Below are positions 1 through 7,080 of a stretch of 64,000 bases of DNA, piece after piece (position 1 is the stretch's first letter; the number at the start of each line of letters is the position of its first letter). The stretch is from JAFEDN01 sp963697455. Lineage in GTDB: Bacteria; Pseudomonadota; Gammaproteobacteria; Coxiellales; Coxiellaceae. Where the stretch lies: assembly GCA_963697455.1 (NCBI GenBank), contig CAVOOI010000007.1:310001-374000 (forward strand). Reading direction: 5' to 3'. The notes beneath the pieces were generated by a model. That model did no database searches. It saw nothing but the letters and a program-made list of their open reading frames with translations, and was not told where the DNA came from. The translations under genes were made by a program, and so were the position numbers.

Positions 1-693
1 GTGATCGCCATTCTGACGGGTTGCCAGGCGGTATATACATCCGTTGAGAAGCGCGATCTCCGCGTAGAGGTCAAACAACAAGACACCATCTTTACAGATC
101 CCGTGCCTCAATCTCAGAAAACCATTTATGTCAGTGTTCGTAATACTTCAGGTAATGCGGACTTGAACCTGAAACCCACTCTCAAAACCGCCATACGCCA
201 GACGGGTTACAAAGTGGTCGAGAATCCCGATAAGGCGCATTTTATTTTACAAGTCAATGTTCTGAATGCGGAGCGTATGTCTGACGCTAATTATCAAAAG
301 GCCCTAGTGAGTGGTTTTGGCTCGGGGGTTGTGGGTGGCGTGATTGCTGGCGTCGCGACGAATAACGCAGGAGTGGGTTTGGGTGTAGGCGCAGCCGCGG
401 GAGCTGTGGGATTTCTAGCCAACACGATGATTCATGATGTGTACTATGTGATTGTGGTGGATATGGAGATTCGTGAAAAAGGGAAAGGCATGGTGGCTAT
501 TCGCGGCAAACAGAATTTACAGCAAGGTTTAGGCGGTGGAACGACACAAACCTATGCCGAAGAAAGCCGTTACAAAACTTATCGTACGCGTATTGTGGCT
601 TACGCGAATAAAGTTAATTTGAAGGAAGCTGAAGCGATACCTGCCGTACGTGATCGACTGGCTCAGGTTATTGCAGGTTCTTTTTCAGATTGA
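1..693 (+). CDS. traT: TraT-like outer-membrane lipoprotein, 5' end cut by window
   Basis: The protein resembles TraT, the surface-exclusion and serum-resistance lipoprotein of conjugative plasmids that also occurs on chromosomes. What remains of a lipobox (L-T-G-C, residues 5-8) sits at the very start, so the signal peptide begins upstream of the window and the GTG at base 1 is not the true start. A glycine/alanine-rich hydrophobic stretch at about residues 100-140 is typical of the family. The 230 residues seen are slightly short of the usual 240-260. Mature protein should be anchored in the outer membrane by the cysteine. It is not part of a visible transfer operon here. Confidence 0.8.
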   Translation: MIAILTGCQAVYTSVEKRDLRVEVKQQDTIFTDPVPQSQKTIYVSVRNTSGNADLNLKPTLKTAIRQTGYKVVENPDKAHFILQVNVLNAERMSDANYQKALVSGFGSGVVGGVIAGVATNNAGVGLGVGAAAGAVGFLANTMIHDVYYVIVVDMEIREKGKGMVAIRGKQNLQQGLGGGTTQTYAEESRYKTYRTRIVAYANKVNLKEAEAIPAVRDRLAQVIAGSFSD

Positions 694-728
694 CAATGAG
701 TGTCTGTCTGATGAAAAACTAGTGGTTC

Positions 729-1208
729 TTACGAAAAGATAGAATGTAGTTCTATGGATTCTTTTATTGTATTTTGAGAATTATCGTCAACATGGAGTTT
801 AGTGTGCATCACCAAATATTCTTTCAGTTCGTTTAGCTTTATCAGTTGATCTGGCGGTAGTGGCTCTCCTTGAATTACTTTTATTCCCAGTTTAATATCT
901 GCATGGCCATCAAATTGAATACGGGAGTCAATAATATTAAGTCCACCTTCTCTGATTTTTTTTGCGACTAAAAGTGCTAAAGTGACGTAGGTTTTAGGAG
1001 GATTAGCGGTAAGTCTTTCCATTTGTTTTGCTTTTTGCTTACAAAGATTGAAGCCTATCCAATCTAATCGCATGACGGAAATTTCATCTGTCCCAGATGT
1101 AGGTTGGAATGCTTGGGGTTTAATTTTGCCATTTTTAATATGGTAAGGACTAAAAATAGCGCGTGCTATGTTTTCAGAATCATCTATGTCAATTGGCCAT
1201 TGCGTCAT
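729..1208 (-). CDS. Uncharacterised protein, third gene of a three-gene accessory operon
   Basis: About 159 residues from an ATG at 1208. A TTG ten codons earlier also opens the frame but would overlap the upstream gene by 19 bp, whereas the ATG leaves an 11-bp gap. No domain is recognised. The N-terminal part (residues about 10-45) contains a stretch reading A-R-A-I-F-S-P-Y-H followed by K-P-x-A-F and a D-E-I-S-V-x-R segment, a pattern I associate with short proteins found beside WDGYGA-type and TIGR04255-type proteins. The sequence is soluble, without signal peptide or membrane segment. It is translated after the two genes upstream, and its function is unknown. Confidence 0.7.
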   Translation of the reverse strand: MTQWPIDIDDSENIARAIFSPYHIKNGKIKPQAFQPTSGTDEISVMRLDWIGFNLCKQKAKQMERLTANPPKTYVTLALLVAKKIREGGLNIIDSRIQFDGHADIKLGIKVIQGEPLPPDQLIKLNELKEYLVMHTKLHVDDNSQNTIKESIELHSIFS

Positions 1209-1219
1209 TTGAGTAGTTC

Positions 1220-1762
1220 TTATTTCGATGAGATACAAAATAAAGGTCTTGGGACTGCGAAAGAAAATAATAAGTCATGGATACATTTTAGCGTATAAAT
1301 ATTATAAATATTTAGAGAATTCGCTTGCCCTTCAATGGATGCGGGTTTTTGATCATTCATTTTAATATATCCACTAAAACGGGTTTCTCCAATTTCTAAG
1401 TACGCTATTCCCTGATTTGTTTCCCATTCTATTGAAATAGTTCCATTGGCTAGAGGAGTGATCGTTGGATCAAGTAATTTTGAAAACAATGTGATTGGTT
1501 TGATGATGAGAATAACATTCTCTATCACTGGTTTTGATATTTTTAAAGCACCATAGCCATCCCAGTTTTCGGGCAGTTTAGAAATTTCAGATATTAATTC
1601 TTCTAAGGCTTGCTTCTTTTTTTCAGCATCAGCTATTGCCACTGTATCTCTGCTTAACGAAAGGTAATAAGCCAGACTGGAATCTTTATTGGTTTTTTTA
1701 AATCCTAAAAAGCTATTAGATAAATTTTTAATTTTAAATTTATCCATCAAAGCAGTAAGCAT
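1220..1762 (-). CDS. Uncharacterised WDGYGA-motif protein, second gene of accessory operon
   Basis: A 180-residue soluble protein starting at an ATG preceded by a strong AAAGGAGA ribosome-binding site. Its mark is L-P-x-N-W-D-G-Y-G-A at about residues 63-72, followed by a P-x-I-x-x-x-I helix and then a likely beta-rich half (T-P-x-x-N-G-T-I-S-I-E-W-E at about residues 101-113). That layout recurs in short proteins of sporadic distribution that I remember as neighbours of TIGR04255 proteins. The gap to the TIGR04255-like gene is 11 bp, so one transcript is expected. No catalytic motif is apparent. Confidence 0.72.
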   Translation of the reverse strand: MLTALMDKFKIKNLSNSFLGFKKTNKDSSLAYYLSLSRDTVAIADAEKKKQALEELISEISKLPENWDGYGALKISKPVIENVILIIKPITLFSKLLDPTITPLANGTISIEWETNQGIAYLEIGETRFSGYIKMNDQKPASIEGQANSLNIYNIYTLKCIHDLLFSFAVPRPLFCISSK

Positions 1763-1773
1763 ATAATCTCCTT

Positions 1774-2586
1774 TTAAACTTTTACTAAATTTAGAATCTT
1801 ACCCATGACTTCAAGAAAAATCTCTTTCAGTACCTGGTGAGCATTCTTTAATGCTAACATGATAAATTCAATTTCTGGTGAATATTTTTGTTTATCAATG
1901 AGCATCAAATCCATTAGAATGGCTTCTTCGTCGGATTTTGAAAGTTCGGTCAACTCCAAAATCACTTCTTGCTTAGATTTTAAGGGTATTGATATACATA
2001 ATTGAGGCTTTATTTGTGAAAGCGGATTCAATTTTTCAATTAATGAATGGGGAAGTTCAATTTTAAAACCCAGCACGTTAAAAATATTGATTATGGGCAA
2101 TCCGCCTGTAAATCTTTTATCGAATAAATTAAGATAACGTAACCTGATGTGGTGAAAAGGCTCATCTTTCTCATTAAGACTTCTATTGTCCAAGAGTAAA
2201 CTCATTGCCTTTTTGACCAATGGATAAAAATCTTCTTTCCATGATTGATTGGGAGAGCTTACATTGACGGAAAAAATGCCTGGCCCAAGCTTATAAATAA
2301 TGACCCCTTTCTCAGGAAGGTTTTTTTGATAACGATAGACCTCTTGAAAGGGTGTGATAGGAAAACCATTCGGAATCATTCTTTCAGATTGATTGAATCC
2401 GTCCTTCTCTACTTTATCTGAGAATTTCTTATACAATTCTTCATGCGCGATTACAGATGAGGAGTCGCCTGAAAACCAGCCAGCCTGGGTAATGACGGGC
2501 GCTCCCCATTGGACTTCTACCATCATTTCTACTAAGGGTGAATGAGTGGAAATGATACTTTTAATATCAGTAGAGTGCTTGTCCAT
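1774..2586 (-). CDS. TIGR04255-like protein, first gene of accessory operon
   Basis: The 270 residues match the size and layout of the sporadically distributed TIGR04255 family: an N-terminal H-S-P-L-V-E-M-M-V-E-V segment (about residues 15-25), a central R-Y-L-N-L segment, and a helical C-terminus ending with F-L-E-V-M-G. No enzymatic motif is visible. The ATG has an AAAGGAAC ribosome-binding site 6-7 bases upstream, and a promoter lies about 80 bp upstream. With the next two genes it forms a self-contained operon of unknown function in an accessory zone. The family assignment is from memory and moderately secure. Confidence 0.6.
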   Translation of the reverse strand: MDKHSTDIKSIISTHSPLVEMMVEVQWGAPVITQAGWFSGDSSSVIAHEELYKKFSDKVEKDGFNQSERMIPNGFPITPFQEVYRYQKNLPEKGVIIYKLGPGIFSVNVSSPNQSWKEDFYPLVKKAMSLLLDNRSLNEKDEPFHHIRLRYLNLFDKRFTGGLPIINIFNVLGFKIELPHSLIEKLNPLSQIKPQLCISIPLKSKQEVILELTELSKSDEEAILMDLMLIDKQKYSPEIEFIMLALKNAHQVLKEIFLEVMGKILNLVKV

Positions 2587-2663
2587 TAAAAGTTCCTTTT
2601 ATTGCATTATTGAATTTTTTAGAACGAGATTACCCTAAATTTAAATTCATATCGACCGTTTTG

Positions 2664-2691
2664 AGTATACCATAAAATATTGTTCTGTCGA
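2664..2691 (-). promoter_or_regulatory. Promoter of the three-gene accessory operon
   Basis: On the minus strand TCGACA (2691-2686) is followed after 16 bases by TATACT (2669-2664), a good sigma-70 pair. Transcription would start near 2657, giving a 5' leader of about 70 bases before the ATG at 2586. The surrounding 2587-2811 stretch is AT-rich and has no gene. Confidence 0.5.
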
Positions 2692-2811
2692 TGTAGGGTT
2701 AGTGATTTGTAATTAGCAAGTCTGAACAAAAATTTCTTATTTGTAAATTGGTTGAACAACCAGGCTGAGCACAATAAATGCATAACTGCTCATATATTTT
2801 GTATATTTGTA

Positions 2812-3420
2812 TTATTCTAAATTCATCATACATTTTAATTCTTCACTCTTTTGTATACCTAATTTTTTGAATCCCCGATATTTAACATTAAACACTGTTT
2901 TGACGCTAACGCAGAGCTTTTCGGCAATAGCCTCGTGGGTACAGTTCTGAGCAATCAGTGTCAATACTTGATATTCTCTATGCGATAGCACATCGGTGAT
3001 ATGAGCAGGATGTTGAATGATATCAAGTGCTAAATCGGGTTGTACATAAGTTTTTCCCTTAGCGATGCTTTTAATGACTTCACTATTCAAATAACCGGAG
3101 TCTTTGGTAACAAAGCCTTTAGCGGAAGTTTTAAGCAGCCGATTCAACATAGAAATGTCTGCGTTCTTTAATAAAAACAGAATCTTAATTTTGGGGAATT
3201 GCCGATGAATCCATTCACAAAAATTAACTTCATTCGCTTCGGGTAGATCGCTGGATAGCAACACCACATCGGGTTGTTGCAAGCGAATAATACTTGCACC
3301 GGTAACGCCATCGGCGGCTTCACCCACCATGTCAATTTCTTCATCGGTCAGTATTTTTTTCAGCCCTAAACGAAAAATACGATTACCATCCAGGATAATG
3401 ATCTTAATTTTGGCTTTCAT
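2812..3420 (-). CDS. LuxR/NarL-family regulator with degenerate receiver domain
   Basis: The 202 residues show a CheY-like receiver (about 5-120) and a C-terminal LuxR-type helix-turn-helix (about 138-200, with L-S-H-R-E-Y-Q-V-L and S-V-K-T-V-F). The usual phosphoacceptor aspartate after D-V-V-L-L is Ser56, the acidic pair is Asp11-Gly12, and the switch Thr/Ser is Leu84; only Lys106 is kept. The receiver therefore probably cannot be phosphorylated in the normal way, so activity would be constitutive or set by another partner. The gene overlaps the upstream replication-type gene by 4 bp (ATGA), so it belongs to the mobile-element operon rather than to a two-component system. Confidence 0.85.
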   Translation of the reverse strand: MKAKIKIIILDGNRIFRLGLKKILTDEEIDMVGEAADGVTGASIIRLQQPDVVLLSSDLPEANEVNFCEWIHRQFPKIKILFLLKNADISMLNRLLKTSAKGFVTKDSGYLNSEVIKSIAKGKTYVQPDLALDIIQHPAHITDVLSHREYQVLTLIAQNCTHEAIAEKLCVSVKTVFNVKYRGFKKLGIQKSEELKCMMNLE

Positions 3421-4067
3421 GATTTTGCTCCATGATTCGATTGAGGGGGTTCTAAATGGACGAGTGACAGGGGCTTATACAGCGATAATTTGGCAGCCTC
3501 CTGTCCTTTCAGGTAGACCATCGAAGCTTTTTTCTCTTCGCCGATGAGTATAGGCACTTTATTTACCGAATAACCCAGGAGTGCGTTACCGACATCCATT
3601 CTTCCGATAAGTTTTCGGGGGTATTCTTTGGGCGGGTTTCTTCGGTAAGCCACATAGCGGCTTTCAAATTCCCGTTGTTTGAAGGGTTCATCTTTGCTGT
3701 ACATGCCGCATAACCGAACCCAGCCGCCCATATCGTGCAATACCGCATGAATCAGCGGATCATCGAAAACTACCGTTGCATCGCCGCCGACATGCCGAAT
3801 AGCATTGATGATTTTTGTCCATGCCTGCTGTGCCTGTTGGGTCGCATTGCCCTCTAAAGCGGCGATCAGTTCTCCGGGTTTGGGCATAAAGCGATTGCCT
3901 TCGGGACTGGTACAAAAATTGACTATCGCCAGTTCCATATCGGCGAGTGAATATCCCCGCAAAAACAACCAGTAGTTTTCAATATCCATGCTGGAGACGT
4001 CCGTCAGGAAGGTCTGCGCTAATCCAGCAATTAACTGGGCAAATCTTTTTTGATCGGTTTCTTCCAT
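3417..4067 (-). CDS. Phage-type replication accessory protein (DUF6475-like)
   Basis: A 216-residue protein whose N-terminal half follows the pattern of prophage proteins encoded next to replication initiators: a helical start (R-F-A-Q-L-I-A-G-L), a Y-W-x-x-L-R-x-Y-S-L segment, and F-M-P-K-P-G-E-L-I at about residues 60-69. The remainder has a conserved-looking G-G-W-V-R-L-C-G region and F-x-x-R-Y-V-A-Y-R. It lies 9 bp downstream of the HTH replication-type gene and overlaps the LuxR regulator by 4 bp. The role is inferred from the family pattern: helping replication of the integrated element. No signal peptide or membrane segment is present. Confidence 0.65.
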   Translation of the reverse strand: MEETDQKRFAQLIAGLAQTFLTDVSSMDIENYWLFLRGYSLADMELAIVNFCTSPEGNRFMPKPGELIAALEGNATQQAQQAWTKIINAIRHVGGDATVVFDDPLIHAVLHDMGGWVRLCGMYSKDEPFKQREFESRYVAYRRNPPKEYPRKLIGRMDVGNALLGYSVNKVPILIGEEKKASMVYLKGQEAAKLSLYKPLSLVHLEPPQSNHGAKS

Positions 4068-4076
4068 GTGCCACCT

Positions 4077-5195
4077 CTAGGATTGAGTTTTCTGAAGCCA
4101 CGCTTGCGCGGCGTTGATGTTGTTTTGTAACCGTTCATCCGCCTTGCCTAAAGGCCGTGGGGGGCTTTTGGAGTTGTAAATAAATCGGTCAATTTGATCG
4201 GCGGATTTAAAAATAATATGCAGCCCATCGTAACGCTGACCTTGCTTGTTTTGCCCCATGTTATGCGGCGTGAGAGAGCAGCCGTCAATGGCCTGGCATA
4301 AGGCGGCAACTCCATAGCCCATCGCCAGGGCATCGAGAATGTAACGGTGACGAATTTTGTCTAGCCTGGCCTGGGAATGTTTCATCACGGTTTGCCAATG
4401 ATCAAAAATTTTTGATACCGCTTCGGGTGGCGCAGGACAATGTTTGGAATTTTTTATTTTCTCTTCTGTATTTCTTTCCTTTCCCTTCCTTTCCTTTCCT
4501 ATAAGTGACTCACCCGTGACGCACGCGTGAGTCACGCGTGAAAATTGTTGATTTATCAAAGTATTATTATCATTTTTGCCCGTTAGATTGTCTTCATTGA
4601 ATAATAATGTATCTTCTCTGATCAAATTTTCTTGCCGGGATGCCGCTAGGGTTGGTGTTAAATCAGCCAATGGGATCTCCGCCAGTGGCACAGTTATTTC
4701 AGGTGATTTTTCTGAAATCTCGGCACCCTCCATGATGGAATTTTCGGCTGAGGTGGATACAGGGCGTTCACCTATGATACGTTCAAGTGATTCTTGCGAT
4801 AATCGGGCATGAACCGATAACATAGATTGAATAATCGGCGCTTTAAGAATTTTTCCTTGCGTAATATCCGGTAACTGGCTGTTGGCTTCCTTAGTATTCA
4901 CATATTGATGTGCGACCCAGGTGGGGATGCAACCATAAATCACACCCTTGACCTCATATGCTTTGATAAACCCATTGTCTAATAAGGCATTCAGTACATC
5001 AGAAATATCAATTTCATCATAAGGTAAGATATCGACCTTTAAACGTTTCGGTTGCCAGATAAATCGCCCTTGGCGATCACAGCACGTAAATAAACCCACA
5101 AACGCAATACGTAGTGGTAATTGATATTTCTCTTCTGCTTCAAAGAGCGCGAGATGCCGAAATAATTCGGGTTTAACGGTTCTGATTCTACCCAT
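4077..5195 (-). CDS. Phage-like replication initiator (winged-helix, M-x-R-I-R-T-x-K-P-E type)
   Basis: The N-terminus (G-R-I-R-T-V-K-P-E-L-F, residues 2-12, then F-V-G-L-F-T-C-C-D-R-x-G-R and K-R-L-K-V-D-I-L-P-Y-D) is the hallmark of phage and satellite replication proteins that carry a winged-helix N-terminal domain. The middle (about residues 150-260) is low-complexity and poorly conserved in appearance; the C-terminal part (from about residue 265) is helical. Length is 372 residues. The start has an AAGGAG site and overlaps the previous gene by 8 bp. It is the centre of the four-gene minus-strand operon and probably directs replication after excision. Confidence 0.7.
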   Translation of the reverse strand: MGRIRTVKPELFRHLALFEAEEKYQLPLRIAFVGLFTCCDRQGRFIWQPKRLKVDILPYDEIDISDVLNALLDNGFIKAYEVKGVIYGCIPTWVAHQYVNTKEANSQLPDITQGKILKAPIIQSMLSVHARLSQESLERIIGERPVSTSAENSIMEGAEISEKSPEITVPLAEIPLADLTPTLAASRQENLIREDTLLFNEDNLTGKNDNNTLINQQFSRVTHACVTGESLIGKERKGKERNTEEKIKNSKHCPAPPEAVSKIFDHWQTVMKHSQARLDKIRHRYILDALAMGYGVAALCQAIDGCSLTPHNMGQNKQGQRYDGLHIIFKSADQIDRFIYNSKSPPRPLGKADERLQNNINAAQAWLQKTQS

Positions 5196-5706
5196 GAGTG
5201 TTCTCCTTTTTTTGATGATTAAAACGATGGGTGTACACCATCCATGCCCAAAACGCAGTGATTGTCCGCATGAAAATCACTGCTGAGGGCAATGGATAAA
5301 TTTTTTGCCGGAATTGCCGGGCATAATCAATGATTTCCTGATCATCACAACTGGTGAAAATTCTTCGTTGCGTTTGAGGGGAATAACGCAGGAGTTTCGC
5401 CGCGGTAGAAATAGAAAGACCCAGCCCATCCATTGCCCGAATGAGTCCTGGTGAACCTCCCTGTATCACATATTTGGCATCTCGATAAGTCTGGTGGGTA
5501 AAACACGCATATTCCGCTGCCAGGATTTCCCGGTGAATACGTGGGATGAGAAAATTTTCCCATTGCCCCATAAATTTTCGCCCTCTTTTCCTTCTTGCCA
5601 ATATTTTTTCATACACCACACCTCTTGCTGCCCGTTCACTGATGCTCATTCCTTCTGTGTTAGGTTGTTTAAAAATAATTTCTCTTAATAGCCAATTGTC
5701 ACACAT
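5188..5706 (-). CDS. Uncharacterised first gene of the island replication operon
   Basis: About 172 residues from the ATG at 5706, which has an AAGGAG site upstream; an earlier in-frame start would add seven residues but lies within that ribosome-binding region. A basic segment (R-R-K-R-G-R-K-F) is followed by a likely helix-turn-helix around residues 90-120 (G-L-S-I-S-T-A-A-K-L-L-R-Y-S-P). No family is recognised. As the promoter-proximal gene of the operon facing the excisionase-like gene, it may be a regulator or a replication partner. The stop overlaps the next start by 8 bp. Confidence 0.6.
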   Translation of the reverse strand: MCDNWLLREIIFKQPNTEGMSISERAARGVVYEKILARRKRGRKFMGQWENFLIPRIHREILAAEYACFTHQTYRDAKYVIQGGSPGLIRAMDGLGLSISTAAKLLRYSPQTQRRIFTSCDDQEIIDYARQFRQKIYPLPSAVIFMRTITAFWAWMVYTHRFNHQKKENTHG

Positions 5707-5779
5707 GGTTTGATTTCTCCTTTGCAAATATTTTTTAAGTTTTTAGCGGAATAAAAATTCCATGAAAGTATCCTACCCT

Positions 5780-5809
5780 AAAAATACAGTTAAATTTCAC
5801 TGTATTTTT
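5780..5809. promoter_or_regulatory. Candidate operator, inverted repeat AAAAATACAGT-N8-ACTGTATTTTT
   Basis: A perfect 11-bp inverted repeat with an 8-base spacer lies in the 330-bp AT-rich gap between the two divergent operons of the island. The same AAAAATACAGTGAAATT string recurs at about 5920-5936 (opposite orientation relative to the first site's right half). Paired sites between divergent operons suggest a switch repressor, plausibly the HTH protein encoded at 6037. The orientation of the half-sites is the reverse of a LexA box (CTGT-N8-ACAG). Confidence 0.5.
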
Positions 5810-5919
5810 GAATTATTATTTTCGTTAAAAATAGTGTTTTTTTAACCTAAAAATATAAGAAAAGTGAAAAATAGAAAAATAGAGAAAAAAATAGAAGAAA
5901 ATAAAAATAAATATTTTTA

Positions 5920-5937
5920 AAAAATACAGTGAAATTA
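5920..5937. promoter_or_regulatory. Second copy of the AAAAATACAGTGAAATT operator half
   Basis: This single half-site repeats 17 bases of the operator at 5780-5809, about 100 bp upstream of the HTH gene. The rest of the 5707-6036 gap is poly-A/T-rich and shows no gene. Confidence 0.4.
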
Positions 5938-6036
5938 AGACATGAATATGAGTTATTATATTTTCCGAGAAGAAAATAGAAAGGAAGGTGGTTGGTAAAT
6001 CCATTCATCTGATCAAATTAAAATAAGGAGGATTGT

Positions 6037-6315
6037 ATGTTTAAAACTGAACTTTTAGAATCGCGCACGATTGAGGTATTCCCTGATGGAAGGCTGGATG
6101 GTAAAAATGCTTCGCGCTATTTGGGATTATCTGAAAAAACTTTAGCGACCTTGCGCGTTAAGGGTAAAGGCCCTCGCTTTATTAAGCGCGGACGTATTTT
6201 TTATTTCAAAGAAGATTTAGATACCTGGTTGAACGCCAGTGGACGGTTAACAACTACTGCGCAGGGCCTTCAATCTTCTTCGGCCTTTCAATCCGAAAAA
6301 GGCGGTTATGGTTAA
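6037..6315 (+). CDS. Excisionase/AlpA-like helix-turn-helix protein
   Basis: A 92-residue protein with a MerR-like winged-helix core of the excisionase kind at about residues 20-70: A-S-R-Y-L-G-L-S-E-K-T-L-A-T-L-R, then G-P-R-F-I-K-R-G-R-I-F-Y and the closing E-D-L-D-T-W-L. It is preceded by a near-perfect AAGGAGG site. Such proteins act as Xis directionality factors for a tyrosine integrase or as repressor/activator of the element; both fit, since an integrase lies two genes downstream and operator-like repeats precede the gene. The last 20 residues are serine/glutamine-rich. Confidence 0.75.
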   Translation: MFKTELLESRTIEVFPDGRLDGKNASRYLGLSEKTLATLRVKGKGPRFIKRGRIFYFKEDLDTWLNASGRLTTTAQGLQSSSAFQSEKGGYG

Positions 6316-6354
6316 AATAAACCGGAAGTCTCTTGACTGTGTAGAACGTTCAGG

Positions 6355-6374
6355 ATTACAATATAATTTGTAAT
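6355..6374 (+). promoter_or_regulatory. Palindrome ATTACAA-TATAAT-TTGTAAT upstream of the second DNA-binding gene
   Basis: A perfect 7-bp inverted repeat is centred on a consensus TATAAT (6362-6367), about 38 bp before the ATG at 6412. A dimeric repressor bound here would block the -10 box. A TTGACT lies at 6333-6338 but is 23 bases away, too far for a normal -35. This may be an autoregulated promoter for the 6412 gene and integrase. Confidence 0.45.
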
Positions 6375-6411
6375 TTAAAATATTACATATTTATTACGCA
6401 GGAAAATAAGA

Positions 6412-7080
6412 ATGACGGAATCTCTCTCTCAGCCAATCAAAGACAAAAAAGGTCGAAAAAAGCGCACGACTCGCGGAACTGTAAATCGGTCTGAAATTAT
6501 ACACACTCGTCTCAGCCCTCGCTTGCGTTTTATGGCGGAATTGATGGCGCGACATCAGCGCCGAACGCTTTCCAGCCTGATTGAACAGTTAGTTGAAGCA
6601 GCCGGTCAATCTTATTCATTACCTTTGGTTTTATCTGCGGAGGCACAGAGTCAACATTATTTATTCTCGGGATATCCCTTGGAAAATGTCAGCCTAGCGG
6701 AAGCAGGAAATCGGTTATGGTCAGAGGATGAAGTAGAGCGCTTCGCGGCACTGGCCTTCTTTACTCCTCACTTGCTTACACCCCAGGAAACTCAGGTGTG
6801 GGGGCTGATTAAGGACGCCCCTTATTTCTGGAATCATTTTAAAATTAATCTGGAAAGTAAAACAGGTGAAATAATTGACAAACAGTGGTGGCCTTTAGTT
6901 GATCATTGTGGGTTAATCACTGAGCGTGTACGCGAACATTGGCCATTATTACGCGATATATTGGAAGAACGGCAATCGGAAGAGGTCTTTAAAAAACTAA
7001 AATTGGGAGATGGCCGATTAGTAGATCAGCCGGATTATTATCCTTATTCAATCAAAGCAGTGGAGGTCAAGGAGCTATGA
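6412..7080 (+). CDS. Uncharacterised island protein with possible ribbon-helix-helix N-terminus
   Basis: 222 residues. The N-terminus is strongly basic (K-D-K-K-G-R-K-K-R-T-T-R), followed by a segment reading I-H-T-R-L-S-P-R-L-R-F-M-A-E-L-M-A-R-H-Q-R-R-T-L-S-S-L-I-E, which looks like the strand-helix-helix of an RHH DNA-binding domain (about residues 28-62). The remaining 150 residues resemble no family I know. It overlaps the integrase start by 4 bp (ATGA), so the two are co-translated. It may be a DNA-binding accessory factor for recombination or a repressor acting at the palindrome just upstream. Confidence 0.6.
   Translation: MTESLSQPIKDKKGRKKRTTRGTVNRSEIIHTRLSPRLRFMAELMARHQRRTLSSLIEQLVEAAGQSYSLPLVLSAEAQSQHYLFSGYPLENVSLAEAGNRLWSEDEVERFAALAFFTPHLLTPQETQVWGLIKDAPYFWNHFKINLESKTGEIIDKQWWPLVDHCGLITERVREHWPLLRDILEERQSEEVFKKLKLGDGRLVDQPDYYPYSIKAVEVKEL

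Noticed and set aside
5780..5809. SOS (LexA) box in the island
   Set aside because: Half-sites face the other way (ACAGT-N8-ACTGT), so a different repressor is more likely.
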